A DNA stretch of 64,000 nucleotides from Argyresthia goedartella (Eukaryota > Arthropoda > Insecta > Lepidoptera > Argyresthiidae), in the NCBI GenBank assembly GCA_949825045.1, contig OX463814.1, positions 30,336,383 to 30,400,382 of the forward strand, read 5' to 3'. The position numbers and the translations under genes were made by a program. The notes beneath the pieces are model-generated. The model was not told the DNA's origin, made no database searches, and saw only the letters and a list, made by a program, of their open reading frames with translations. This document shows positions 34,826 to 44,902 of this stretch, in pieces. Within the stretch, counting starts at the first letter, position 1, and every line of letters starts with the position of its first letter.

Positions 34826-36548
34826 ATGATTTGTACAGTATGCAAAGTATTCGTGTATACAAACGAGTCACTCACATGCTCGAACTGTAATAACCATTTT
34901 CATCACAATTGCCTGAATATCACCACAGCACATTATATGGCCAACACCGGGCGATGGAAGAATTTTAAATGTGATGCATGTCAACACCCGCAGCAAGTAA
35001 GTCCACATAAACAGGAATACTCGGATACATCGTCATCCTCGAACAGCAAGAACACTACTCCATTCACTTCTTCTTCAGCTAATGTAAATGTCACAAAATG
35101 AGGGCCTCGTAAGTTGATTACCAGCTTACACGAACTGCAAGACTCGCATGACGTATTATCTGTCTTGGATCTCAGCTATCGAAGCCTGCGATATAAGAAG
35201 CGAGGAGAAACTGGAGGAACTGCAAGAAAATAACGACAAGCTACGCATAAAACTTGACACAGCAAACACTGAGATAGAAAACCTGAACCTGGAGATTGCT
35301 ACCCTGAATAGAATACTGGCAGATAAAAATAAAAAATTGAATTATATAAAGCTGTACGTCTTGATGAAACCATGAACAAACAGAAATCGTACCCAAAATT
35401 TTACTCTCCCCAGTACCGCAAAATACAGGTCGGGTATCCACGAAAATCGCCGATAGAGTTTACCAGTCGTGTTGTTACACAGATGTAGCCAAAGGACACA
35501 ATCGTGAACAAGTTGCCAAATCAAGACAATAAATTGTTGACTAGCATTCCGGATGGTTTGTCAGGCGAAACCCCTCTGTTTCGACCTGAAAATGTATTGG
35601 CATCAATACCATGAACAAACAGAAATCGTACCCAAAATTTTACTCTCCCTAGTACCGCAAAATACAGGTCGGGTATCCACGAAAATCGCCGATAGAGTTT
35701 ACCAGTCGTGTTGTTACACAGATGGAGCCAAAGGACACAATCGTGAACAAGTTGCCAAATCAAGACAATAAATTGTTGACTAGCATTCCGGATGGTTTGT
35801 CAGGTGAAACCCCTCTGTTTCGACCTGAAAATGTATTGGCATCAATACGAGCGATCGACTCCCAAAAACTTAGTAACACTCTGAGTAATACAAAATCAAC
35901 AACGCAACCACCACAAGAGCGACGACGTGTTATGATTCTATCGGATGAACAGGGCAGAGGAATGTGTAACCGTCTCCAAGGACTCTTAGGGGAAGAATTT
36001 AGAGTAGAGTCGGTCATCAAACCGTACGCCACCATGGGCAAGGTGCTAGAATCTTGTTCTCTATTATGCAAGAGTTATGGGAAAAATGACCACATAGTCA
36101 TATTAGGAGGTTCAAACGACAAAGATCCTATTAGGCTAAAATTTTTACTTTACTATAATTTAAATTCACTTGTAAATTCGAATGTAATACTCTGCAACGT
36201 CGTCAGCACAAATGCGAATTTAAAAGAAAAAAGAATATTAACTCCACATTTAGGTATTTGTGCTCTCGATTTACACATGCAACCTACTTAGATATAAATG
36301 ACAATTAATGCTCAAATAGAATAAAACTTAACAAATTATTTACATGCAGAAATTTGACAAAAGAAATCACTGTATCCTCAAACTACGCCAAAACACAAGA
36401 GCAGCTACCTCTAGCAGTAAATTCTGGAACTAAGACAAACTAGGTAACTTCGGTTGATATGCATACTCAGACTGACTCGGTTACTTCTTCGGATTATAAT
36501 TCAAATACTGAGAAGCAGCCAAAGACCCTAAAATTTTTTCGTGCATAA
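34826..36548 (+). pseudogene. LINE ORF1 (unit 5)
   Basis: Same state as unit 4, including the extra stop at GACAATTAATG; 239-bp duplication at 35371-35848. Confidence 0.75.
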
Positions 36549-36569
36549 TCATAGAAATGATTGCAATAA

Positions 36570-37702
36570 TACTGTATCAAGTTTTTTAGTAATGCATCAA
36601 AATATTCAGGCATTTTTCCAGACAGATTAAAGATAAGCATTGTAAAACCTTTATTCAAAAAAGGTGATAAGAATCTTATAGAAAATTATAGACCTGTTAC
36701 CCTAATACCAATATTTTCGAAACTCTTTGAAAAAGTAATGCATAATAAACTTTCATCTTTTTTGTCAAAGTATAATATTATAACCGAAAATCAATACGGG
36801 TTTCAAAGAGAAAAATCTACAACTCTAGCAACATTTAATTTGGTAAACGACATACTTCACAGACTAAACGATGATAACTATGTGACAATTCTATTCTTTG
36901 ACATGTCAAAGGCATTCGATTTCGTGTCCCACAAGCTGCTTATGACAAAACTTTATACATACGGTGTAAGAGAACCGGCATATAACTGGGTTCAAACCTA
37001 CCTAAAAAATAGGTCTCAAACTGTAGAGATTACCGGATTTGATGCCGCAAGGAATTTAAAAACTTACAAATCCGAACCTAAATTTAATAAATTCGGCGTG
37101 TCTCAAGGTAGTGTACTCGGACCGCTCCTATTTCTGCTCTACATTAACGATATTACTGAAATTACTAAGTATAGAAATATATTATTCGCTGATGACATAA
37201 CAGTAATTATAGCAACACCAAAACTACATTCATTATCAATACATGAAAAGGAAATAAATGACGTAATATTAAATACTATTAATTGGCTAAATAAAAATAA
37301 TTTAAATATAAATATTAATAAAACCTGTTATATCAATTTCAATAATATAAATAATCTTAATGTATCACATAATAATATAATTGTTAAAAATGCTGAATGT
37401 GTTAGATTTTTGGGTATTGACATTGATAATAAAATTACATTAGAAATTTCAAATAGATCGCGTTTGCAATAAATTAAATAGGTTTTCGTATGCTCTTGGT
37501 AAGCAGACTAGAGTGGATAGCAGAGACACAGCATTAATAGCATATTTTGCATACGTAGAGTCAGTACTGAGATACGGGTTGCTTGTTTGGGGAAACAGCA
37601 CAGACGTCAACAAGGCATTTGTGGCTCAAAAGAAATGTATTAGATCAATCGTAGGAGTTGCCCCAGACGTATCATGTAAACAATTATTTAAAGCTCTATA
37701 TA
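36570..37702 (+). pseudogene. LINE RT domain with frameshift and stop (unit 5)
   Basis: Carries the unit 4 TAG but also one inserted A just before it. The frame therefore runs past the TAG in another phase (IDNKITLEIS...) and ends at 37472. Motifs A, B and C are intact upstream. Confidence 0.9.
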
Positions 37703-38992
37703 CACAGTCAGGTCATAAGTTCTGTCACACAATAAAAACTTTTGAATTTAGAACGCTGGCCACAAAAAAGTTTATAGAATTCGAATTTCGAATTTTTCAT
37801 GAAAATAAAAATGTGTACTTTTTAGAATTTTCCTCATTTTTAAATATGGAGTGGACACTTAAAGAAAACCGTGTCGCAGTTATTGCGTTGCATCGTTGCG
37901 GTTACGCGCCAATTCAGATTTTCGACTTACTGAAAAATTTGAATATAACCAAAAGATTCGTGTATCGTACCATAAAACGATACAATGAAGACTCTAGTGT
38001 AGATGACAGGTCAAGAAGTGGTCGCCCTCGCTCTGTTAGGACTCCAGCAGTGATAAAAGCTGTGAAGGCGCGAATTCAAAGAAATCCCATACGTAAGCAG
38101 AAACTGTTGGCCCTTCAGATGGCGTTAAGCAGTTAAATGAAGACTTAGGGCTTAGGGCATATCGAAAAAAAACAGGACATCGTTTGGACGCTCGTTTAAT
38201 GGACCTGAGACTGAAGAGATGCCGCGCTTTGTTGAAGCGGTACGCGGGAAAAAAGCATCGGGAAATTCTTTTTGCGGATGAAAAAAATTTCACCGTGGTA
38301 GAGAGCTACAATAAACAAAATGATAAGGTGTACGCACACAGCAGTGAAGAAGCGAGCAACCGTATTCCGCGTGTCCAACGAGGTCATTTTCCATCCTCGC
38401 TCATTGTTTGTTTGGGAGTCTCTTATTGGGGCTTAACTGAGGTACATTTTTGTGAGAAAGGCGTAAAAACGAATGCAGTTGTGTATCAAAATACAGTCCT
38501 CAAGAACCTTGTGGAACCTGTTTCTCATACCATGTTTAATAACAGGCACTGGGTTTTCCAACAAGATTCTGCGCCAGCTCATAGAGCGAAAAGCACACAA
38601 GACTGGCTGGCGGCGCGTGAAATCGACTTCATCCGGCACGAAGACTGGCCCTCCTCCAGTCCAGATTTGAGTCCGTTAGATTACAAGATATGGCAATACT
38701 TTGAGGAAAAGGCCTGCTCAAAGCCTCATCCTGATTTGGAGTCACTCAAGGCATACTTGATTAAGGCAGCCGCCGATATTGACATGGACCTCGTTCGTGC
38801 TGTGATAGACGACTGGCCGCGCAGAATAAAGGCCTGTATTCAAAATCGCGGGGGTCATTTTGAATAAACTTTATTACCATAAGAATCTATGTTTTATTAA
38901 CTTCATTTTGCTATATAAACGTTTACATAAATAATAAACATGTCTAAATTATTTCATATTGCACATGTGACAGAACTTATGACCTGACTATG
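37703..38992 (+). mobile_element. maT-type mariner (unit 5)
   Basis: 1,290 bp, same TIRs and TA flanks. Transposase pieces 37846-38136 and 38184-38867. One substitution near its right end (ACGTTTACAT) is unique to this unit. Confidence 0.92.
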
Positions 38993-38994
38993 TA

Positions 38995-39322
38995 TATTGC
39001 CTCTACCCTGCCTTTATGTATAGAAGTAGCTACATTTGTGATGCAAAATAAAAAAATGTTTACAGAAGCGAAAAACCTAACATCTAGGAGTCTAAAGAAA
39101 CCTAACAAACTTACCCTTGATGTGATCCCAAAAAGTGCAAGATTTACAAAAAACTGCTACGCTATGTGCACAACAATTTGGAACAAATTACCAAGTCACC
39201 ACCAAATTATAAGTAACAAACAGAAATTTAAAAAAGTTATAAAATATTTGCAACATGTTTTCTACTCGATTAAGGAATTCCTAGCACATAATGTTAAAAT
39301 TTGTGTCAATTGTAAACTTTGA
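38995..39322 (+). pseudogene. LINE ORF2 C-terminus with natural stop (unit 5)
   Basis: The only unit where ORF2 ends in its own sequence: ...EFLAHNVKICVNCKL then TGA at 39320-39322. The final residues after NVKI replace the junction-derived peptide of the other units, so this is probably the original LINE C-terminus. Confidence 0.85.
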
Positions 39323-39480
39323 CTAATTTGTTACCTACTATTTAAAATTATGTGCCTCTATGTCATAATTGTTTTGCATGCTATAATTTAATTAGCTGGA
39401 TGTGTGTATCTGACTGAAACTATATAGTACCACCTTTGTATAACCATATCTATCGCAAATAAAAGTCTTTCTATTTATCT
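39302..39480 (+). mobile_element. Native LINE 3' UTR and tail
   Basis: AT-rich 3' UTR following the ORF2 stop, with a polyadenylation-like AATAAA at about 39459 and a short TTTATC-type repeat tail (about 39470-39495). It marks the true 3' end of the LINE and the right-hand border of the array. Confidence 0.75.
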
Positions 39481-39607
39481 TTATCTTTATTATTTTTATT
39501 AAAACCTACAATATTATTTGATTAAAACGTTTTATAAATTAACTAGTAAAACACACACGCCTTATTTATAAATGTCTAATAAACCTATTTTAACTATATT
39601 GCCGTTA

Positions 39608-39959
39608 TAATATATGAGCAAACGAACTTCATAAACGAAGTTCGATCATAATTATATGAATAGCTCCATTCGAAGATATAGGAAAGACCCAACCTCCACA
39701 ACCCATGAATATGTCGAAAGTTTTTGTAGAAGTCTCTAAAGTAATGACGTAAGAGGGATCGAGCAGACGGGCAGGGAATCGACGAACCTATTGTGTTATT
39801 CGATTTTCAATCGATTTGTATCTAAAAGTATGCGAATCTACCTAGTATAATGAAGTAAACTCCCTGGTAAACTAAACTAAACATGCTATATCTTCGAATG
39901 GAGCTATTCAAATAATATTGATCAAACTTCGCTCGTGAAGTTCGTTTGTTCATATATTA
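39608..39959. mobile_element. Long-TIR MITE (352 bp)
   Basis: Outer ~73 bp at each end are near-perfect inverted repeats: left TAATATATGAGCAAACGAAC..., right complement TAATATATGAACAAACGAAC..., both ending in AATAGCTCCATTCGAAGATA. The left arm itself holds a small palindrome (GAACTTC...GAAGTTC, about 39623-39643). TA dinucleotides at both edges fit a Tc1/mariner-type target. The interior (about 200 bp) has no ORF, so it is non-autonomous. Confidence 0.85.
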
Positions 39960-41426
39960 GTAGTTTATTATCACTGATACATAACAACATGATTGACATT
40001 TCACTTTGGTATTTATTTCCGAAGCAGTGGTTAATGGAGTTTCCTTTTCCTGTGCGAGATTCAGCCATGAATTACCACATGAAAGGGAAATTTATTTCCA
40101 AACTTAAACCTAACTTCCGAGCGTAGCTAGAGAATTATAAGTTAATTCCTGAGAAAACACGATACGGGTGCGTCTGTGGTCACACGACGCAGACTAATAG
40201 CGCACATGACGGGGTGCCCTGCGTGCCCGACAACCTGCACGGACGAGGAGCTGCGCAAGGCTTGTGAGCGAGCTGTTGCCGTTGCGGCGTTCTGGGCTGC
40301 CCGTATCTGAGATGCCCATCGACTCGAGAAGAAGAAGACCTGAGCGAAGCGAGGGAATTAATACTGAGTCCTGAGTGCAGTGCTAAAGCGCGACTAAATC
40401 AAAACAGCTTTATCCCCGAGGGGTGTATTCCAATTTTATCACCTTTTACGAAACAATATAAAAGCAAGGCTACTTAAATCAGCATTTTATTTAAGTTAAT
40501 TAAAATTTTAAATATGTTTTAGCTTAGTGATGAAAGATAATAGAAATGTATCTTCTATTTTGAAATTGTCTTTGCAGTTTCACACCCGCTGCAACCCTCG
40601 AGGCTTTGGCTTTATTTAAAATTGTGTTCCATTCTACTTGCCGTGGACAGCTAGATTTTCGAGTAAGATTGATTTTCAAATAAGTTCGGCGCAAAAAAAC
40701 TTTGAGGGTCACCCCCGGGGGACGGACTCTTTGGGTACAGTTTATCTTTTTAAGGAAATTAGACTTTAAGGACATAACAATAAGCTATAAGAAGTGAAAA
40801 CCACATTATTAACCAGCGGTTTATAGTGAACTTCGGTACGACATTACGACCCGGCTGAAGTCAAGGGCTAAAATGACTTGCTTTACGTATGGTAAGGTTT
40901 GCATGTTATATAATTTGGCATTGTCGAACAAGTGTGAAAAAAATAATTCACGCTTACTGCTCGGAAATGTGGCGAAAGATATTCTGTATTGGGGCACCAA
41001 AACAATGAGTTGTTGAACAGGATAACCATAATATTTCTGGCCTAGTTCGCAGGACAGGCAAAACATTGTTGACATGTTTTGCTATGGTTTTGTCAGATGG
41101 CGCTTCATGCTGTGCGGGCGTTTTGTCGTGCGTGGCGTGGCGTAAAAGCATGCGTCATGCGGTTGTATCGGTATCAGCGAGCTTGAAGTGTGCTTTTAAT
41201 TGCGGTAGATCTCGGACTCCATGAGGAGTTCCAAACCAAATTTTGGATGGTTGGATTTAGTACCGAACGCGTATGAGCGGGTAGCTATCATGATTAACCC
41301 CTTTCTTCCAGTCATCAGGTTATAGACTGTAAAGCATTTAGAGTCAAAGACTTCATTCTCAAGTGACGTACTTACTCTGCTAAGCAATCTCTACGGCCCT
41401 TCTCTCTCCTTTTCAAAATAATCATC
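39960..41426. other. No gene recognised
   Basis: Short unrelated open frames on both strands (longest about 85 codons) show no domain. 40180-40350 is GC-richer, with a GAAGAAGAAG run; about 40,400-41,150 is AT-rich. I see no splice-bounded exon, RNA gene or repeat that I can name. Confidence 0.4.
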
Positions 41427-41572
41427 AATAGCTATGTCCACACTGTGCCTCATTCATCTTCAACTTTCGTCTTCATCTTTCTATTCAACTTTCGTTTGGC
41501 GCATTCAACATTGAATGCGTTAATTGAACGCAACACCCAGTTCAGTCGTAGTCCACAGCATCTCTTGGAAAC

Positions 41573-43580
41573 ATGTGCGACGATAATATTTTACTTGGTG
41601 GAATATGTGCAGCATACTTGGTCATAAGAAATTCCAGAAAAAAAAGAACCAGGAGAAACTTTTGGATACGAGATTATTATAATAATCGAAAGAACGTGAT
41701 TATGAGGGAACTACGAGAAGATAAAGATATTCTTTTTAAAAATTTTACACGCATGTCCGAAAGAAATTTCGACCGACTTTTGAAATTGGTTGAACCAATA
41801 ATTACAAAGCAGTCAACCAAGTTACGTGAAGCTATACCTAGTGAAATAAAGTTAGCAATAACGCTCAGGTTTTTAGCTACTGGAGACAGTTTCATGTCTC
41901 TTTCGTTCTTATTCAAGGTATCGAAACAATTCATATCAGCAATGCTACCAGATGTATTAAAAGCTATAATTAAAGTACTAAAGGATTATATTAAGGTTAT
42001 TAACAGTTTAATTTCTTTCATAACACAACCATAATCATTTATTAAATATAACACAATATGTAAGGATTATATTAAGGTAATTAACAGTTTCATTTCTTAC
42101 ATAACACAACCATAATCATTTTTTAAATATAACACAACATGTAAGGATTATATTAAGGTAAGTAACAGTTTCATTTCTTTCTTACTTAGGTAGGTATTTA
42201 CTTTTATTAAATGTAACAAATTCAGAAATATTAGTAATATCTATTAATTGTGTCTCAGCCGAAGAGTTAAATGACATTTCGGTATTATTCAACATCTCAT
42301 CAGTAACCTGTATCTCAGTCATATTCTGTATTTCAGTCACATTCCGCATCTCAGTATCATTCTGCGTTGCGCCTGCACCAGTTATCTGTTGCATTTCTAG
42401 ATTAAAGAGTATATTATTTATGCGCTGTTGAGCTAATAGCCGATTTATTGCATTAAGGTTTCGAATTTTATGAGCTACCAATTGTCCATAAGTAGTGAAC
42501 TCATCTTTTTTACTTAATTCTTCATTAGCTTTTTTCATAAATTGGTAAGCTTCCTCCTCTTTGTCGTCAATCTTTGTACTTTTAATATTTCTCTTCTTCT
42601 TTATTGGTGGTATGGTAAATTCATGCTCATCTGCAGACATACACGAAGACTGCGAAGTTGCTGAGCTTTCTTCATTTAATATTTCAGATGGCGCATCCTG
42701 AAACAATATAAATTACAAGGTACTTAAATCGTTTTTTTTGTTTGTTTTTACAGTTACCAACAAACGAGGAGCAATGGAAAGCGATTGCGAATGATTTCGA
42801 TAAGCGATGGAACTTTCCACATTGTATTGGCGCCATGGATGGAAAACATGTGGTCATCCAAAGACCAGAAAATACAGTGGGCGAATTTCATAACTACAAA
42901 GGAACACATAGCATAGTATTGTTCGCAATCGTAGATGCAAACTATTGTTTTACATATGTTAATGTTGGTTGTCAGGGTCGTATTTCGGACGGTGGTGTTT
43001 TTAAATCCACTATTATAAGAAAATTGAAAAACATGAATTGAATTTACCAAATAATGAACCACTACGTGGTAGAACGATGTCAGTACCTTACGTATTAGTT
43101 GCTGACGATGCATTTGCACTATGTAACTATACTCTGAAACCGTATTCAACCGATTTAAATGTGGGGTCACCAAAGAGAGTGTATAATTACAGGCTATCAA
43201 GGGCAAGACGTATCGTTGAAAATGCGTTTGGGCTGCTCGCATCTATATTCAGAATATTTCGTAAGCCCATTGAATTAAAAGTAGACAGTACAGCAATTGA
43301 TGTTGTTTTGAGTTGTGTTTACATACACAATTTTCTACGAATGCAGACAGATTCTACGCGTGATAACTGCCCTGCAGGTTGTTTTGATAATGAGGATGTA
43401 ACCACTGGAGAAATTATTCCCGGGTCATGGAGAGCAATAACTGCAGATGACAGTGGTTACAGGGCACTTCAAAGAATTCCTCGTAGGTCATCAAATACAT
43501 CGCACCAAATACGAGAGGAATATATGAATTATTTCATGTCAGATATTGGAGCATTACCGTTCCAAAGCCGATACTTATAA
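41573..43580 (+). CDS. PIF/Harbinger transposase (HARBI1-like), two exons with one frameshift
   Basis: Exon 1 (41573-41995, ATG start, 141 codons) carries the helical region ITLRFLATGDSFMSLSFLF typical of HARBI1-like proteins and ends KDYIK. Exon 2 (42754-43580) begins after a pyrimidine-rich TTTTTACAG acceptor with LPTNEEQWKAIAND and holds the DDE core: first Asp in CIGAMDGKHV, second in VLVADDAFAL, Glu in RARRIVENAFGLL. The join is phase 0. Near 43030 one base is missing in an A-run (ATTGAAAAACATGAATTG), so the frame stops at 43041 and continues from 43038 in another frame: a real mutation or an assembly homopolymer error. The transposase cuts and integrates the element, normally with its MADF/Myb partner. 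The donor at 41996 is weak (GTTATT) and lies in a tandem repeat. Confidence 0.88.
41981..42182 (+). repeat. Three 81-bp tandem repeats spanning the transposase splice donor
   Basis: AAGGATTATATTAAG begins at 41981, 42062 and 42143 (period 81). Directly after it the three copies read GTTATT, GTAATT and GTAAGT. So the repeat starts in exon 1, contains the donor and runs into the intron. Only the third has the consensus donor. If either later donor were used, the extra sequence would add an in-frame stop after FITQP. Confidence 0.93.
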
Positions 43581-44224
43581 TAACTTATGTATAATATTAA
43601 AGGTTCGCGCACAACTATTAATATAGGATGGGCCGCAAGCGCCCGCAGCAAGGCGGGTCGCAGCGCACTATCGTACACTGTGTCGGTTGGGGGGGGGACT
43701 GGCCGCATGATTGTTTGCTGCGATGCGGCCCGCCCCGCCCCGGCACGTTGCGGCCCGCCCCGCCCCGGCACGTTGCGGCCCGTCCTAATGTGCGCGATCC
43801 TTAATAACTTTATTTTGTAGAAAATGTAATAAATTGATTTGCCTAAATAAATTTGCGTTTTACATAAGTTACATACCGTTTCATCCTCAGTACTAGTTTC
43901 TCTGGTTTCCCTTGGCGTCAGCGAGTCAGCAGTAAACAAGAGATGTTTATAAGCAAACCACGGTGAAACATATATCTCATCGGATCCTGCGCCGCTCTTT
44001 TTCCTGGTGACTTTGTGATGCTCTTTGGAAAAATATGAGCGAAGACTTTTAATCTTTTTTTTAACTGCATCGATATTAATGTTATATTTACAAGCCAGAA
44101 CTTGCAAACCATCGTTCCTCTTTACTTTATTTGTGTAAAGTTTATTATTTTGATCCCAAAGTTGTGGAAAGCTTCTGTAATCTTCTATAAACTTTAATGT
44201 AAAATCTTTTTCTTCGTCCGCCAT
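42182..44224 (-). CDS. MADF-domain protein of the Harbinger element, two exons
   Basis: Exon 1 (44224 down to 43877, 116 codons, ATG) encodes MADEEKDFTLKFIEDYRSFP and further MADF blocks (LWD, VKKKIKSLRSYFSKEHHKV, YVSPWFAYKHLLF), a Myb-related DNA-binding fold. It ends at an ACG/GTATGT donor. Exon 2 (42697 down to 42182) starts after a TTTCAG acceptor with DAPSEILNEESS in phase 0. It has a basic PPIKKKRN patch, a helical region (AYQFMKKANEELSKKDEF) and an acidic tail, and stops at TAA. Total about 287 codons without interruption. Family role: binds subterminal sites and helps import or target the transposase. Exon 2 lies inside the transposase intron, and transposase exon 2 lies inside this gene's intron. 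Confidence 0.85.
43601..43800. mobile_element. GC-rich TTAA-flanked MITE nested in the Harbinger element (200 bp)
   Basis: Exactly 200 bp between TTAA (43597-43600) and TTAA (43801-43804), the piggyBac-type target. Ends are imperfect inverted repeats: left AGGTTCGCGCACA...GGATGGGCCGCAA, right complement GGATCGCGCACA...GGACGGGCCGCAA. The interior is very GC-rich and includes a 25-bp direct repeat (GCGGCCCGCCCCGCCC...) twice at about 43726-43775. It sits just after the transposase stop, within the MADF intron. Confidence 0.8.
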
Positions 44225-44408
44225 CTTGATGTTGAACGCAATGAGGCACAGAAAACCACCCGACGCCGGATAGGGTTCATCACAGCGCGCGCTTCGCTTT
44301 CAACTGTCATCGCGCATGCGTTAAGGGCATGCCTCACGTGCGCTGTTGACTGCGCTATGACGCATGCTCTTAGTGAACAAAAAAAGGCACAGTGTGGACG
44401 TAGCTAAT

Positions 44409-44902
44409 GTCATCTTAAAGACATTATCTGTCTCTTTCTCGCGATCACTTGGTTACCGTACACATTTTTCGTCGCTTGTTCTTCCGTGTCTCTGGGCGAT
44501 GATGACAAATAACAAAACTGACGGGAGCTGCCACGCCTATTAGCATTTTGCGGGGCTTCATTTACTAGACTATTATCGCCGAGCATCACGTAATAACAAA
44601 GCAATTTCTGTAAAGTTAACAGTCTTACGTTGTAGGTATCTACTATGTAGAAAATAAGAAATTTATTTGCTTGGTTATAAATTATGGATGAAGGGATGTA
44701 TGGATCAAAGCGCGACTAATAAGATATCATATTAAACGACGAGAATCCAGGATTTGGTAGGCGAACCCTGATTTATATTAAAAAGGTATCAAGATGATTT
44801 TTCGGGGCTAAACGCTTCATGAATGAATTTTAGGATGGACAGACTTACCTATTTCAATACGATTTGATAAGCATGACATGCCTTGAATAAAGGTAAACAT
44901 TA
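44409..44902. other. No gene recognised
   Basis: AT-rich sequence between two DNA transposons; a 64-codon - strand frame (44410-44604) has no recognisable domain. Confidence 0.4.

Larger units (their letters stand above)
5254..39301 (+). repeat. Tandem array: five head-to-tail units of a ~6.85-kb composite of mobile elements
   Basis: Starting at AACATAAACTTAAG, the same sequence recurs at 5254, 11890, 18750, 25607 and 32457, giving lengths of 6636, 6860, 6857, 6850 and about 6845 bp. Units differ by scattered substitutions and small indels, plus one 222-bp absence in unit 1. Every unit holds, in order and all on +, DIRS-like recombinase remnant / SINE (-) / LINE 5' region, ORF1 and RT / mariner / LINE ORF2 end. 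Internal junctions join the LINE ORF2 end (GTTAAAATT) directly to AACATAAACTTAAG. Only unit 5 continues into the LINE's own 3' UTR, and only unit 1 joins unrelated left flank. This fits tandem amplification in place of an already nested locus, not repeated insertion. Confidence 0.97.
32457..39301 (+). repeat. Array unit 5 (last unit, joins native LINE 3' end)
   Basis: Sister of unit 4 by the shared changes listed there, with one extra A (AATAAAATTACATTAG, about 37432). Its 3' end differs from all other units: ACGTTTACATAAA near 38920 and a 6-bp in-frame deletion (AAATATTTGCAACATG against AAATATTGGTTAATGCAACATG). Instead of a junction it continues into the LINE's own 3' UTR. Confidence 0.95.
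41430..44405 (+). mobile_element. PIF/Harbinger DNA transposon, near complete (2,976 bp)
   Basis: Ends are 21-bp inverted repeats, AGCTATGTCCACACTGTGCC at the left and AGCTACGTCCACACTGTGCC as complement of the right, flanked by a 3-bp AAT duplication (41427-41429 and 44406-44408). PIF/Harbinger elements make 3-bp duplications and carry two genes, a DDE transposase and a Myb/MADF-like DNA-binding protein; both are here. Subterminal motifs such as TTCAACTTTCGT (twice, about 41459-41495) and GAACGCAA occur near the ends. A 200-bp MITE is nested at 43601-43800. The near-perfect TIRs, target duplication and gene pair suggest a young copy. Confidence 0.92.

Noticed and set aside
5254..39301. CRISPR-like or rDNA/histone-type gene array
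   Set aside because: Repeat unit is 6.85 kb with only transposon sequence, no rRNA or host gene, and no spacer structure; eukaryotic context.
43587..43820. 77-codon + ORF after the Harbinger transposase
   Set aside because: Lies entirely in the GC-rich MITE, with Pro/Arg/Ala-rich low-complexity translation.
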